Shown one piece after another: positions 43,486-52,976 of a stretch of 64,000 bases of DNA (within the stretch, counting starts at the first letter, position 1; every line of letters starts with the position of its first letter). The notes under the pieces were generated by a model that worked only from the letters and a program-made list of their open reading frames with translations, was not told the origin of the DNA and did no database searches. Origin of the DNA: Alkalihalobacillus bogoriensis ATCC BAA-922 (GTDB lineage Bacteria > Bacillota > Bacilli > Bacillales > Bacillaceae_F); NCBI RefSeq assembly GCF_000621445.1, contig NZ_JHYI01000012.1:124001-188000 (forward strand), given 5' to 3'. Made by a program: the position numbers and the translations under genes.

Positions 43486-44994
43486 CTATCGTTGAACATA
43501 ATAATCATAATAAAACTTCCCATTTATCTCTTCAAAATACAATGTAAACCGGAAATCACCATCATCACGGCTCACATCTACACTTCGCTCTGATGCCAAG
43601 CGAATCTCAAATTCATAGAACCCTTTCATATGCTCATCATCTTTATCAAACTCATAATTGAAATTCCAGATTGGATACATATCATTTGCCGGATTGCGCA
43701 GTAACAACGAAAAATAATCTTGGTCCTTAAACGTCATCGAGTAGAGGAACATTTTCGTCGCCCCAACAAGATGCTCCTGAGCAAAAATTTCATCCATTGG
43801 ATATAACTTAGACTCATAATTATTTAGTAAATCACCTAACGTAATTGACCGTCCTTCTGAAAACACTTCATCATATATCGCAAATAACCCAGTAAAGTCT
43901 TCATCATAACCGACTCCACCTGTATTCGCATATTGTTCCTCATACAGCTGTTTTTCTGTCGCCACATCATCAAGTTCAGAAATACCAAGCCAATATTGAC
44001 CCTCATTAAAGGTAAAACTATATAATTGATTTCCAATAATACTATAGTAACTATCTACTCGAATTCCGGTCTCCACAGGCTGACCACCAGTCGTTGGAAT
44101 CCGATACAACCAATGGTCACCGTATTCACTATAATAAATAAACTCCCCCGCTACATTTGGAGTGGAATACCCATATACATCAACTTCTTGTTGAGGTGTC
44201 AAATTCAGTTCACCATATCCATCAAGCGTCATGGAGCGAATTTGATTAGACTGAATGTAAAAAATTGTATCATCCACCATTTGCATCGTTAACAAATCAT
44301 ATTGAACATCGAGAAATCGTTCTGTTTCATATCCCGGCAATGACAAGGTCGCCTTCATCAACCAATCTTTATACCGTGGATCGTGGGTAACATAATATAA
44401 CTGTCCATCTTTAAACGTAAATTGGTCAACCATATTCGCTATTTCTGTGACATGTTCACCAGCGGTATTCATCACATACAAAGTATAATATTGGCTTTCC
44501 ATATTATAAACTCGAAATGCAATCACATCGTCATAGACGAGCATTTGCCCTAAATTTTCATTTCCTTTATAAAGAAGCTCTTTCTCTTCTCCATTCGCTT
44601 TGCTTTTCCATATATCCATTTGTTTCTGATAAAAAACCCAATCACCAACAGCATTCAACTGACTAATAACACCGTCATCAATGATTTTCGGCTCAGACTC
44701 TCCTTGTTTGTGAGAATACAAGTGCTGAAAATCGCTATAGTACACGTACTCCCCACTTGCTGCGGCGATCCCACCATTCATAAGATTGCCAACTGTATTG
44801 CCAAGTAAGTTGATTACTTCACTACTTTCTTCTGTTTCTGCGGATTCAACTTCTTCCTCAATAGGAATGACTTCGACTGATTCAATCGCTGTTTCTGGTT
44901 GTTCTGCCTGTTCCACTGTTCGTTCTGTTTTCTCATCACTACATGCTGCTAGGAGTAACAAAAAAGCTGTGATAAGTATGGGTGTTTGTTTCAT
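43486..44994 (-). CDS. Lipoprotein with DUF5050-like propeller repeats
   Basis: A 502-residue lipoprotein: signal peptide with lipobox LLAAC (Cys18), acidic linker, then a segment of repeated YYSD/VFYQK/LYYVTHD/IFYIQSN/IYYSEYGDHWLYR strands typical of DUF5050-like beta-propellers (about residues 75-340). A C-terminal alpha/beta region ends FYYDYYVQR. It probably works outside the membrane as a binding or sensing protein; no catalytic motif is visible. A second lipoprotein gene lies 66 bp upstream on the same strand. Confidence 0.72.
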   Translation of the reverse strand: MKQTPILITAFLLLLAACSDEKTERTVEQAEQPETAIESVEVIPIEEEVESAETEESSEVINLLGNTVGNLMNGGIAAASGEYVYYSDFQHLYSHKQGESEPKIIDDGVISQLNAVGDWVFYQKQMDIWKSKANGEEKELLYKGNENLGQMLVYDDVIAFRVYNMESQYYTLYVMNTAGEHVTEIANMVDQFTFKDGQLYYVTHDPRYKDWLMKATLSLPGYETERFLDVQYDLLTMQMVDDTIFYIQSNQIRSMTLDGYGELNLTPQQEVDVYGYSTPNVAGEFIYYSEYGDHWLYRIPTTGGQPVETGIRVDSYYSIIGNQLYSFTFNEGQYWLGISELDDVATEKQLYEEQYANTGGVGYDEDFTGLFAIYDEVFSEGRSITLGDLLNNYESKLYPMDEIFAQEHLVGATKMFLYSMTFKDQDYFSLLLRNPANDMYPIWNFNYEFDKDDEHMKGFYEFEIRLASERSVDVSRDDGDFRFTLYFEEINGKFYYDYYVQR

Positions 44995-45060
44995 AAAAGC
45001 CTTCCCCTTCTACATCTATTGAAGGCCCGTTGAATATGTTCAACAACGAGCTCATTTTTA

Positions 45061-45855
45061 TTATTGTGTTTCATTTTCTTGAAAATCAGCTAATGCTTCT
45101 CTAGCCCTTTCAATTAATTCCATCGCTTCATTTAATTCATCAACATCTCCACTTGGTTGCCCTGTTGCAAAACCATCCATAATAGCCATTTGTCGTTCAA
45201 CAGATAAATCAATGGATGTCAAAGCTTTCACTAATAAGTCATAGTCGGTTTCTGGTAATGAAGCTTTGTAGTGATTCAACAAAATAATAATTTTATCACT
45301 AGGGTATTTTTCTAATGTCGCTAATTGCTCTACTGCTGTAGTTGCGGTTTCTTTTACAGCATTGATATCATCAATATTTTGACCCATTGATGAAAAGTAA
45401 AGATTAAATATAGAGTCCGATCCATTTTTGATATCTGCATGATTTAAATAATACGTAAAGTACTCCTCAAATGCTGCAGTATAAATAATTGCAGGTGAAT
45501 CTATATTCGATTGAACAGCTAACAGTTCATCATCAGACATACTTTCAATATGTTGCTTTAACATCTCAATCGATTCTTCAATATGCTCTGTGTTATTATA
45601 CTGAATTTGAATATTCGCATTAATGGCCATAGACAAACTGTTAGTTTCTGATGCAAAAACAATATAGGTCTCTGGCGTTAGAATCCCGTTTTCCTCAAAC
45701 GGATCCTCAATTTCTGCTACCTTTGTCCAAATTACTTCCTTTATGCCTTGAACTACTTCATTTTGTACTACTTCTTCCTCTACTTTTGCTTTTGCACCGC
45801 TACACCCCGTTATAAAAATTAAAACTATCATTACTACTAGTATCCATTTGTACAC
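45061..45855 (-). CDS. Lipoprotein of unknown function
   Basis: A 264-residue protein with a lipobox signal peptide (IFITGCSGA, Cys18). The mature part is acidic and helical, with no recognised domain. GTG start after AGAGAGG. It may share a transcript with the DUF5050-like lipoprotein downstream. The 45856-46007 stretch upstream shows nothing beyond AT-rich sequence. Confidence 0.62.
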   Translation of the reverse strand: MYKWILVVMIVLIFITGCSGAKAKVEEEVVQNEVVQGIKEVIWTKVAEIEDPFEENGILTPETYIVFASETNSLSMAINANIQIQYNNTEHIEESIEMLKQHIESMSDDELLAVQSNIDSPAIIYTAAFEEYFTYYLNHADIKNGSDSIFNLYFSSMGQNIDDINAVKETATTAVEQLATLEKYPSDKIIILLNHYKASLPETDYDLLVKALTSIDLSVERQMAIMDGFATGQPSGDVDELNEAMELIERAREALADFQENETQ

Positions 45856-46007
45856 TGATGCTCTTCCTCTCTAAGATGTCTATTCACTTCGAAGTTTACT
45901 TTTTACCTACTACTATTTTACTATAAAACTATTATTGTAAGCTACTATATTTTAGACCGGTAAAATCTGGTTTCTTCCTTAACAAGGGATTTCCCATTTT
46001 ATTGTTA

Positions 46008-46134
46008 CGGACATACGTTACGCTATTTTAATAAAATCCTCTCTTTTCAATATCCGTTCAGACATCTATTCCGTTATATAAGCTAAACTCAAAGATAATC
46101 ACCCAATTTTCAAAGAGTAAAGGAACAGATGTCC
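46008..46134. repeat. Four-box intergenic repeat, copy C (three boxes)
   Basis: Boxes at 46008-46025, 46059-46076 and 46118-46134, spaced 51 and 59 bp as in complete copies. The expected fourth box near 46169 is missing, replaced by sequence leading into the pseudogene's 3' end, so this copy is truncated. Confidence 0.78.
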
Positions 46135-46188
46135 GTTCGCACACATAACAAAAACCACTAAAGTATACACCCCTAGTGGTTTTTCCAT

Positions 46189-47318
46189 TTACCTTAACGA
46201 CGCCCTGCTTAAGTCGCTATTTATCATTTTTATATTAAAATCACTATATCCCTGTTCTTCAGCCCATTCCTTCATATATTTGTGATCTGGGTGGCTCGGA
46301 TCTGACATAATTGCTAAGAACGACTCATAACCAGGTTCTCCTCCAACATCTTCAGGAGGTGTTTTTCCCTCACCATCAAGGCACATCGCATGGTTGTATT
46401 CATAATCATCAACAAACTTTTCCACTACGATATGATGCTCCCATCCGTCTCCGAAATCGTAAATGTACACAATATCAGCTGGTAAGTAGTCAGCAAGAAT
46501 TTCATTTGTCTCCATTTTTTGCGGGGCTCCCACATCATAACGCAACGCTTCTTCTGTACATACGAGATTAACCGTTGAATTTCGATTTTGCTTCTGCACT
46601 GTTTTTGTGATTGCTGTTGGCTGGCTTTTGAAAATTTGAAATTCATGGAGATGATAATCGCTCCAGTCAAACACCTTTTGAAGGACACTATGTAGTTCCG
46701 AAAAAGAAATCTTTCGTGGAACAACGACTCGCCTCCACACTTTATGATTTTCTAAATTCAATGTCACATGTAACACAACAGCTTGTCCGTCAAAAATAGG
46801 AACACCTACAAGCTCTTTTAAATCGCTAGCTATACAGTTCTTTGTATGGATCAATGAAGTCCTTCCCATCCCCTGCTAACACACGACTCGCCTTTTTACC
46901 AACTGCAGGTTGTACAATAGTATTTGGAATAAGTAACTGCTCAAAATAGCCTGCATATTCACATGCTTTATTTAATCTTGCAACCGACTTTCGATCTTTT
47001 GTTGTTGTAAACGTGATTTCTGTTGAGCGAGAAAGATACTCTTCAATGACTTCTTTTTTTATGCTTTCTCCAAGCCAAGTTTCTCGAATCGCTTGAACAA
47101 TGAATTCCCCAATTTTCGATAAGTCTTTTGCTTTTAAACCATGTAACACAATGACATAGCGGTTGCTATCATTCATGAGAACTACCGTTTTTTTTTCTTG
47201 CCATCGTAACTAGATTGGCATGCCACGAAAGCAATGGCTGCTGTTGTTCTTCCTCTGTGACAGGGGTTGGCTTTATTTTTAATTCAGTTAATAGTTTTTT
47301 TGTACATTGAATGAGCAA
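46189..47318 (-). pseudogene. Broken DUF6933-PRiA4_ORF3 type gene (two frameshifts)
   Basis: A homologue of the intact gene at 47564-48559, split into three frames. The start is TTG 47316-47318 (LLIQCTKKLLTELK). Nine T at 47188-47196 (A9 on the coding strand, eight expected) shift the frame, after which VVLMNDSNRYVIVLHGLKAK continues. A tandem 4-bp duplication GCTA-GCTA at 46825-46832 (coding TAGC-TAGC) inserts a stop inside KELY/SDLKEL. The C-terminal PRiA4 ORF-3-like domain (FDGQAVVLHVTLN, HEFQIF, YDFGDGWEHHIVVEK, CLDGEGKTPPEDVGG) remains open as 226 residues. Homopolymer sequencing error could explain the first shift but hardly the 4-bp duplication. Confidence 0.85.
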
Positions 47319-47342
47319 ATCCCTAACCTCCAATTATCGTAT

Positions 47343-47530
47343 CGGACATATATTCCGCTATTTTACTAAAATCGTGCCATTTCACGATCGTAACGGACAC
47401 CTGTTCCGTTATACCCGTTATTTAAGCTTAAAATCATTGAAAATCACATTTTTTCGCGAATTAACGGAACTGATGTCCGATAAAATTCTGAATCAGGCCT
47501 TTTTTAGCCTAATAACGGAACAGGTGTCCG
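47343..47530. repeat. Four-box intergenic repeat, copy D
   Basis: Boxes at 47343-47360, 47394-47411, 47462-47479 and 47513-47530. Spacing is 51, 68 and 51 bp; the extra 9 bp come from a CGTTATACCCGTTAT partial duplication after box 2. It is nearly identical (about four differences in 188 bp) to copy E, 1239 bp away. Confidence 0.92.
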
Positions 47531-47563
47531 CTAACACACAACCCATTCGCCAAATTCGCATTG

Positions 47564-48559
47564 TTACAACGCTAATTCTATCAGTTGCTCATTGACGCTA
47601 GTAATATTAAATCTTCTTACCTTTCCTCTTGGGTCCAGCAACAACTCTATAGAACAATCCATTGGAGACCCGCCTTTTCCTCCGGTGCAAGTTGGGTAGT
47701 TCACATCATAATCATCTATCCAATTCTCAACAGTAATATGAACCTTCCATGTTGTTTTATCGGCATAATAATGATAAAGCATATCACCGCCGACTAAGCA
47801 ATCAGACAATCTAACTTCTCTTTCTTCATCTACTCCAGAAACAACAGACTCTTCGTTTCCATCACTTGATTTTCGCTTAAACTCATGCTTATAAAAATTT
47901 TCCCAACTAAACAATATTTGGATGACTTTATGTAATGTTCTTAGCGTCATTTTTTCAGGAACGACTACAGTTCTCGAAATCGCAGCCTGTCCCTTCTGCA
48001 TCGTCAACTGAAGGGTCACGGCTTCTTGATTGAAGATTGAATGCTCCACTAATTCTTCCAAATCAGCATATAATTCTTCATTTGGATAGATGAATTCACC
48101 ATCTTCATGTTCGACACCATACTGATTCACTGCTTGGGTGATTTCAGTTTGGTGAATTGACGGGGCTATCATCTGCCTGTCACCAAATTGAGCCTTTGCA
48201 TAATGACAAGCATTTGTTAGCATGATATCCTCCTTTTCATCATGTATCGGAGCAAGTTGAATATTTTTTGTTTTTGAAAAATAAGCTTCGATGACTTCTT
48301 TTCTAATATTTTCTTCAAAAAATGCTTTCTGAATCGCATCTGTTATTGTATTGTTGAAAGAATTCAATTGTTTCGCTTTAACCCCATAAAGTACAATGAC
48401 ATAGTGATTACTTTCATTCACTAAAATGATCGTGTTTCTCCGCTCGATTTTTACTAAAGTAGCTCGCCAAGTAAACAACGGATGTTCCTCTTCTACGATA
48501 ACTTGTTCCTCTGGTTCTTTTAATTGTGATAATAGTTTTGTTGCGCAATGAATGAGCAT
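47564..48559 (-). CDS. DUF6933-PRiA4_ORF3 type protein, intact paralogue
   Basis: A 331-residue protein. The N-terminal half (MLIHCATKLLSQLK, NESNHYVIVLYGVKAKQLNS) matches the DUF6933-type domain. The C-terminal half (LQLTMQKGQAAISRTVVVPE, WENFYKHEF, WKVHITVENWIDDYD) is PRiA4 ORF-3-like. Compared with the neighbouring pseudogene the end is shortened: after GGSPMDC the usual GG..GYE segment is missing and only FNITSVNEQL aligns again. No function is established; the C-terminal fold is common on plasmids and mobile DNA. ATG is at 48557-48559. Confidence 0.72.
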   Translation of the reverse strand: MLIHCATKLLSQLKEPEEQVIVEEEHPLFTWRATLVKIERRNTIILVNESNHYVIVLYGVKAKQLNSFNNTITDAIQKAFFEENIRKEVIEAYFSKTKNIQLAPIHDEKEDIMLTNACHYAKAQFGDRQMIAPSIHQTEITQAVNQYGVEHEDGEFIYPNEELYADLEELVEHSIFNQEAVTLQLTMQKGQAAISRTVVVPEKMTLRTLHKVIQILFSWENFYKHEFKRKSSDGNEESVVSGVDEEREVRLSDCLVGGDMLYHYYADKTTWKVHITVENWIDDYDVNYPTCTGGKGGSPMDCSIELLLDPRGKVRRFNITSVNEQLIELAL

Positions 48560-48581
48560 CTCGGTCTCTCCCCTACCCGTT

Positions 48582-48769
48582 CGGACATATATTCCGCTAT
48601 TTTACTAAAATCGTGCCATTTCACGATCGTAACGGACACCTGTTCCGTTATACCCGTTATTTAAGCTAAAAATCATTGAAAATCACATTTTTTCGTGAAT
48701 TAACGGAACTGATGTCCGATAACATTCTGAATCGGGCCTTTTTTAGCCTAATAACGGAACAGGTGTCCG
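48582..48769. repeat. Four-box intergenic repeat, copy E
   Basis: Boxes at 48582-48599, 48633-48650, 48701-48718 and 48752-48769, spaced 51, 68 and 51 bp. It is near-identical to copy D, including the 9-bp expansion. Each of D and E stands just upstream of one DUF6933-type paralogue. Confidence 0.92.
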
Positions 48770-48831
48770 CTAGCCCCAATCCTATACCATGTCATGATAC
48801 AACAATTCACACTATTTTTCCCCTAGTATTC

Positions 48832-49590
48832 TTACTTCCCCGTTGCAGCCTTCTTGTTTTCAAGCCTCATCATGATTAAAAACACCACCAAAACAGCAAC
48901 CATCTTAGCCCCACTAAGCATAATCTTCGTATCCTCATGAAAGTCAGAGTGAGTAATAATAAATTCCGGCAAAAATAAAAGGGTTGGTAAAATCACCGCG
49001 ATCCACGATTTACTCCATATTGAAATTCCAATAAAAACGATAATCGCAAGAGCAACCGCGATAAAACTTCCGACACTTCCGATCTGAACCGTCGGTGAGT
49101 CAATGCCCCGATTTAGAAAAATCAACGCCACAAACAAAACTAACGGAGTTCCCCCTACAACAAAAAACAAAAACCATTCTTTAACTTTTGCGACTTTTGT
49201 ACTTGCGATATATTTAAATAGAAATAACGTAAGCAACATAGAAATCAAAAATACAACTGGATACCCAATAAGTTGAATGACTGAGTATTCAAGCTCACCG
49301 CGAATGGCATCCCCCATGACAATATAAGAAATGGCCCCTACAAAAACAATCGGGACAAATTTCAGCAGTCCCTTCACATCAATTGGCATTTCTCCTGCTA
49401 GTTCTTCCATATACTCTTTCGGTGTTTTGCCGATGATATCCTCCACACTTTTTCCATCTCGCTCAGCCTCTTGAAAATGATCTTCTAATTCACCAATGAT
49501 CTCTTCAATCTCATTCTCATTTTTGCCACTTGAGATTAAATAAAGCCTTAAATTTTGTAAAAACTCACGACTTTCAACAGAGATTCCCAT
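48832..49590 (-). CDS. HAAS/DUF1700-type membrane protein partnered with PadR
   Basis: A 252-residue protein. The N-terminal HAAS-type helical region (FLQNLRLYLISSGKNENEIE, GELEDHFQEAERDGKS, GKTPKEYMEELA) is followed by six hydrophobic segments. Such proteins sit directly after PadR-like regulators in Firmicutes; the HAAS domain is thought to link membrane sensing to the regulator. It starts 2 bp after the padR stop, so the two are cotranscribed. The exact function is unknown. Confidence 0.8.
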   Translation of the reverse strand: MGISVESREFLQNLRLYLISSGKNENEIEEIIGELEDHFQEAERDGKSVEDIIGKTPKEYMEELAGEMPIDVKGLLKFVPIVFVGAISYIVMGDAIRGELEYSVIQLIGYPVVFLISMLLTLFLFKYIASTKVAKVKEWFLFFVVGGTPLVLFVALIFLNRGIDSPTVQIGSVGSFIAVALAIIVFIGISIWSKSWIAVILPTLLFLPEFIITHSDFHEDTKIMLSGAKMVAVLVVFLIMMRLENKKAATGK

Positions 49591-49592
49591 AA

Positions 49593-49919
49593 TTACCCTT
49601 CCTCTCCTAATAATCGATTAACACTAGTTGCAATGTCACTCCACCGTTTTTTAAACTCTTCTAATTCTTCATGTCCTTTTTCGGTTAAAGAATAGTATTT
49701 TCGCTTTGGACCTCCAGAAGGAAGTTCTTTTTGACTTGTCGTGACAAGCCCTTCTTTTTTCATGCGTAATAATAAAGGGTAAATGCTTCCTTCGCTCACC
49801 ATTGTAAAACCATAGGCATTTAATTTTTCCATCATTTCATAGCCATACGTTTCCCCTTTACCGATAATGGAAAGAAGGCACCCCTCTAATATTCCTTTTA
49901 AAATTTGACTTGAAGACAT
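49593..49919 (-). CDS. PadR family transcriptional regulator
   Basis: A 108-residue winged-helix repressor: QILKGILEGCLLSIIGKGET, YGYEMMEKLNAYGF, SEGSIYPLLLRMKKEGLV, GPKRKYYSLTEKG. Start ATG 49917-49919 follows AAAGGAG by eight bases; the longer frame to 49985 is not supported. An inverted repeat upstream (49984-50010) is a plausible operator for autoregulation of this gene and the membrane protein downstream. Confidence 0.92.
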   Translation of the reverse strand: MSSSQILKGILEGCLLSIIGKGETYGYEMMEKLNAYGFTMVSEGSIYPLLLRMKKEGLVTTSQKELPSGGPKRKYYSLTEKGHEELEEFKKRWSDIATSVNRLLGEEG

Positions 49920-49983
49920 TGAGTTCGCTCCTTTGCAACAACTACCTTGTTTTGCAATATAGTGGCGTAAAAAAAGGAACCGC

Positions 49984-50010
49984 ACTAACTATTTTGCAAT
50001 ACAAGTTAGT
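49984..50010. promoter_or_regulatory. Inverted repeat upstream of padR (candidate operator)
   Basis: ACTAACT (49984-49990) and AGTTAGT (50004-50010) form a perfect 7-bp inverted repeat with a 13-bp spacer. A TATTGCAAAA motif in the spacer (minus strand) recurs about 45 bp closer to the gene. It lies 65-90 bp before the padR start. Confidence 0.45.
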
Positions 50011-50155
50011 TACAGTTTAGCATAAGTATTCATAAGCTTCAAGCTAGTTTTTTTGTGTAAGGGTTTGTCCCTATTCCAATATGGTTATACAAAGTACAAT
50101 CATCCAAGAATAAAGCCATAAGATACTATTCCTATCAAATGGAAAGAGTGTTGGC

Positions 50156-50272
50156 ATGAACCGAAAAGTTAATCAGCCACTGTTTAATCGATGCCTATCT
50201 GGCAATGCTTTGTACGGATTCATGCAAAGCCATTGGTGGTGCCACAATTGTACAAGAGATTTTTCTGCTTAA
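50156..50272 (+). CDS. Possible 38-residue ORF with a WWCHNC motif
   Basis: ATG 50156-50158 has GGAAAGAG seven bases upstream. The product includes FMQSHWWCHNCTRDFSA, with three cysteines, and could be a small zinc-binding peptide. It may equally be chance or a remnant. The rest of 50011-50781 is without a recognisable gene; several short palindromes near 50557-50625 resemble no known element. Confidence 0.2.
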   Translation: MNRKVNQPLFNRCLSGNALYGFMQSHWWCHNCTRDFSA

Positions 50273-50781
50273 TCCCTTCACCTAGCTTCTTTCCCCGTTA
50301 TAATCACAAGCGTGCTAAAAGAAATTAATCCATTGGGCACATGAATCAATAATTGGAAAAAGGAACATTTCCCTCCCAAACGAATCCTACTCATCCCCAC
50401 AAGTAATTATCCTTCAAAAATTTCACTTTTCACTCATAGTCTCGCCATCAAACAAAAAGCCGCACATCCAATAGTAACCACTCAATCAGTTATTTTAAAA
50501 AAGGAAATTAGTTGCAAATGAGAATGTCGTACAAAGCAAAATTATGAAACTGTTAAATGGCCGCGACCGTGAGAATTTCTTCGTGGTTCACGAAACTCCT
50601 ATGCAGCCACCATTCTGAGTTTCTGTTTATCAATGCTGTAGCCGATGCCAAGTTGCTAAAACACCCAGTATTTCTTGAAAGTGTTTTGTGAAAAAACGTA
50701 AAAGGTTAGTAAACAAAGTAATATTTTACCAAAATAAGTTACCGTGTTACAATTATGTTACAAAGGGGGAATAAATGAACC

Positions 50782-51504
50782 ATGAAAAAAGTAGCTTGGA
50801 TTTCGATAGTAATAGTAGTATTTCTATTGGCTGGTTGTTTTAAAGACGATGCAAGTAACCATGTGGATTCTGAAAACCTAGAAAATACGATTGGTGAAGA
50901 GGTTGATAATGAAGAAGTAATTGATATTCAACTTGATGAAGAAGACGAAAAGTTTGAAGACAATATTCATGAAGAGACTGAAGGTATGAACAAGGAATCT
51001 GAAGAGGCTAACGAAACGTTAACAGAAGAGGTCGTAACTACGGGTGAAAATAATTCCAAAGTACAAGATCGAAAAAAGGAGATTATGAGTAACTTGGCTG
51101 AACAGGTTTCAAATGGTGTTCTTGGAGATTGTAAATATGGATTGAGTCAAGGTCTAACAGGCAATGACATTATTGATAAAATGGGCAAGCCAGATAAAGA
51201 AAATTTCCTTGATGGTGGGTATTTGTTAAAGTATAATCAATGTTTCTACCATACTCCTGCAATAGAATTATTAGAAGGAGAGCTAACTGCAATTAGTTGG
51301 ACAGTTAGAGAAATATCCTCTATCACTCGCGATGATATTATCAATAGTCTTGGGGAACCTAAGCTTGAGGAAGAAAGCATTCTAGACGCAAATGTTATAA
51401 TGTATTACGAGATCGATGATTATAAGTTCTCTGTCTATTTCCCCTTGGATTCAGAAGAAGTTTCATATTTTCTAATTAAAAATTTATATGGTACTGAGAG
51501 TTGA
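50782..51504 (+). CDS. DUF4309-type lipoprotein
   Basis: A 240-residue lipoprotein with lipobox LLAGC (Cys19) and a long acidic linker (residues 25-95). A C-terminal DUF4309-like domain follows: GDCKYGLSQGLTGNDIIDKM, GKPDKENFLDGGYL, then a second half ITRDDIINSLGEPKLEEE. The domain repeats the 'function of distance/GKP' pattern twice and is found on Bacillus cell-surface proteins of unknown role. It precedes four-box copy F. Confidence 0.72.
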   Translation: MKKVAWISIVIVVFLLAGCFKDDASNHVDSENLENTIGEEVDNEEVIDIQLDEEDEKFEDNIHEETEGMNKESEEANETLTEEVVTTGENNSKVQDRKKEIMSNLAEQVSNGVLGDCKYGLSQGLTGNDIIDKMGKPDKENFLDGGYLLKYNQCFYHTPAIELLEGELTAISWTVREISSITRDDIINSLGEPKLEEESILDANVIMYYEIDDYKFSVYFPLDSEEVSYFLIKNLYGTES

Positions 51505-51633
51505 AAAGGAGCATAGACAACCCTTTGGAAAGTACCATATGATGTAGTGAAAAAGACTGATGAAGTTATCGTATAAGCCATAAAATCTAACAACTAAAAA
51601 GTGGTCTTTACATGCAAGGTAATGCAAACGTAT

Positions 51634-51812
51634 CGGACATACATTCCTCTATTTTGCCAAAAACAACCTATTTCCTAAAACTTACGGACATCTGTTCCGC
51701 TATTCAAGCTAAATTCATGAAAAATCACCATGATCTCGTGAATTAACGGAACTGATGTCCGTAAGAATTCTGAATCGGGCCATGTTTGGTCGAATAACGG
51801 AACTGATGTCCG
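51634..51812. repeat. Four-box intergenic repeat, copy F
   Basis: Boxes at 51634-51651, 51685-51702, 51744-51761 and 51795-51812, spaced exactly 51, 59 and 51 bp. It occupies the intergenic space between convergent genes, just downstream of the importer terminator. Confidence 0.9.
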
Positions 51813-51846
51813 ATAACATGTCCACGCCCACACTTCCCGACAAACA

Positions 51847-51873
51847 ACAAAAAAGCAGAGTCCCCTCTGCTTT
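51847..51873 (-). terminator. Terminator of the surE-importer operon
   Basis: Stem AAAGCAGAG (51852-51860) / CTCTGCTTT (51865-51873) and TTTTTTG on the minus strand, 13 bases after the ATPase stop. Confidence 0.85.
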
Positions 51874-51885
51874 TAGCCTATCCCC

Positions 51886-52974
51886 TCACCCAATCGACTG
51901 ATACGTTCCCTCTCCCCGCACTGATTCATAACCGACAACATTCACAACAACCTCTTCCCCCACCTGATAGCTAGTAAATAAATCAGTGTGAACATTTACG
52001 AGCGTGTTCGCGACCTCAACAGTATAGTGGATTTCTTTTCCTTGAAACATAACATTTCGCACAATTCCACGTATACCGTCACATTCACCACCACTATCCT
52101 TTTCCAACCTAAACTGCTCCGGCCGAACAGGGAAAAATCCATTCGATTTAATATCAGCTGAAACATCATCATTTGTCCAAACCACTGATTCATCTTCAAA
52201 TGGCTTAAACACATTCCCAAGCCATGTGCCTGAAATTAAATTCGCCTTTCCAACAAATGTTGCGACAAATGGGGTTTCTGGGTTGGCATACACTTGCTTC
52301 GGTGTGCCGACTTGTTCGATTTTTCCATCTTTCATTACGACAACTTTATCTGCCATTGCTAACGCTTCGCCTTGGTCATGTGTCACGTATACAATCGATG
52401 TGTTCATCATTCTGTGGATTGTCTGGATTTCTTTGCGTAAATCCATTCGGAGTTCGGCATCCAAACTGCTTAATGGTTCATCCATGAGCAAAAGCGCTGG
52501 TTGAGGGGCAAGCGCTCGAGCAATAGCGACCCGCTGCTTTTGTCCTCCTGATAGTTCATTCGGCATGCGCTCTCCGTAGTCTTGTAGCCCAACAACCGCA
52601 AGCATTTCATCCACTCGCTCTTTGCTGTTTGCCTTAATGGCTGCTGGTGTAAAGCGATGATGACGAAGCGGAAAAAGAACTTGCTCCTTCACTTTTAAAT
52701 GGGGCCACAGCGCAAACGATTGAAACACCATGCCGATGTTTCGTTTTTCTGGCGGAATCGTCTGTTGTACTGAAGCTACACAACTATCATTCATAATAAT
52801 TTCACCACTACTTGGCGTTTCAAAGCCTGCGAGCAAGCGAAGCAATGTTGTTTTCCCGCAACCAGAAGGTCCTAAAATCGCGACAAAGCTACCGTCGTCT
52901 ATCGTTAAATCAACAGCGGATAACGCCGTTGTTTTGCCAAAATGCTTGGATACATTTGAGATTATTGCACTCAT
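51886..52974 (-). CDS. ABC importer ATPase (FbpC/PotA-like)
   Basis: A 362-residue CUT1/FbpC-type ATPase: Walker A LGPSGCGKTTLLR, Q-loop FQSFALWPH, signature LSGGQKQRVAIARAL, Walker B LLLMDEPLSSLD, switch His YVTHDQGEA. A C-terminal TOBE-like regulatory domain follows. It starts 2 bp after the permease stop, with AAAGGTGG as ribosome site. It powers the adjacent double permease. Substrate assignment (iron, phosphonate, polyamine or nucleotide-derived) is not possible from the ATPase. Confidence 0.92.
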   Translation of the reverse strand: MSAIISNVSKHFGKTTALSAVDLTIDDGSFVAILGPSGCGKTTLLRLLAGFETPSSGEIIMNDSCVASVQQTIPPEKRNIGMVFQSFALWPHLKVKEQVLFPLRHHRFTPAAIKANSKERVDEMLAVVGLQDYGERMPNELSGGQKQRVAIARALAPQPALLLMDEPLSSLDAELRMDLRKEIQTIHRMMNTSIVYVTHDQGEALAMADKVVVMKDGKIEQVGTPKQVYANPETPFVATFVGKANLISGTWLGNVFKPFEDESVVWTNDDVSADIKSNGFFPVRPEQFRLEKDSGGECDGIRGIVRNVMFQGKEIHYTVEVANTLVNVHTDLFTSYQVGEEVVVNVVGYESVRGEGTYQSIG

Positions 52975-52976
52975 TC

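Noticed and set aside
47343-48769. CRISPR array from repeated 18-bp boxes
   Set aside because: Boxes occur only four at a time in mirrored orientation, the spacers between copies are themselves similar, and no cas genes are present.
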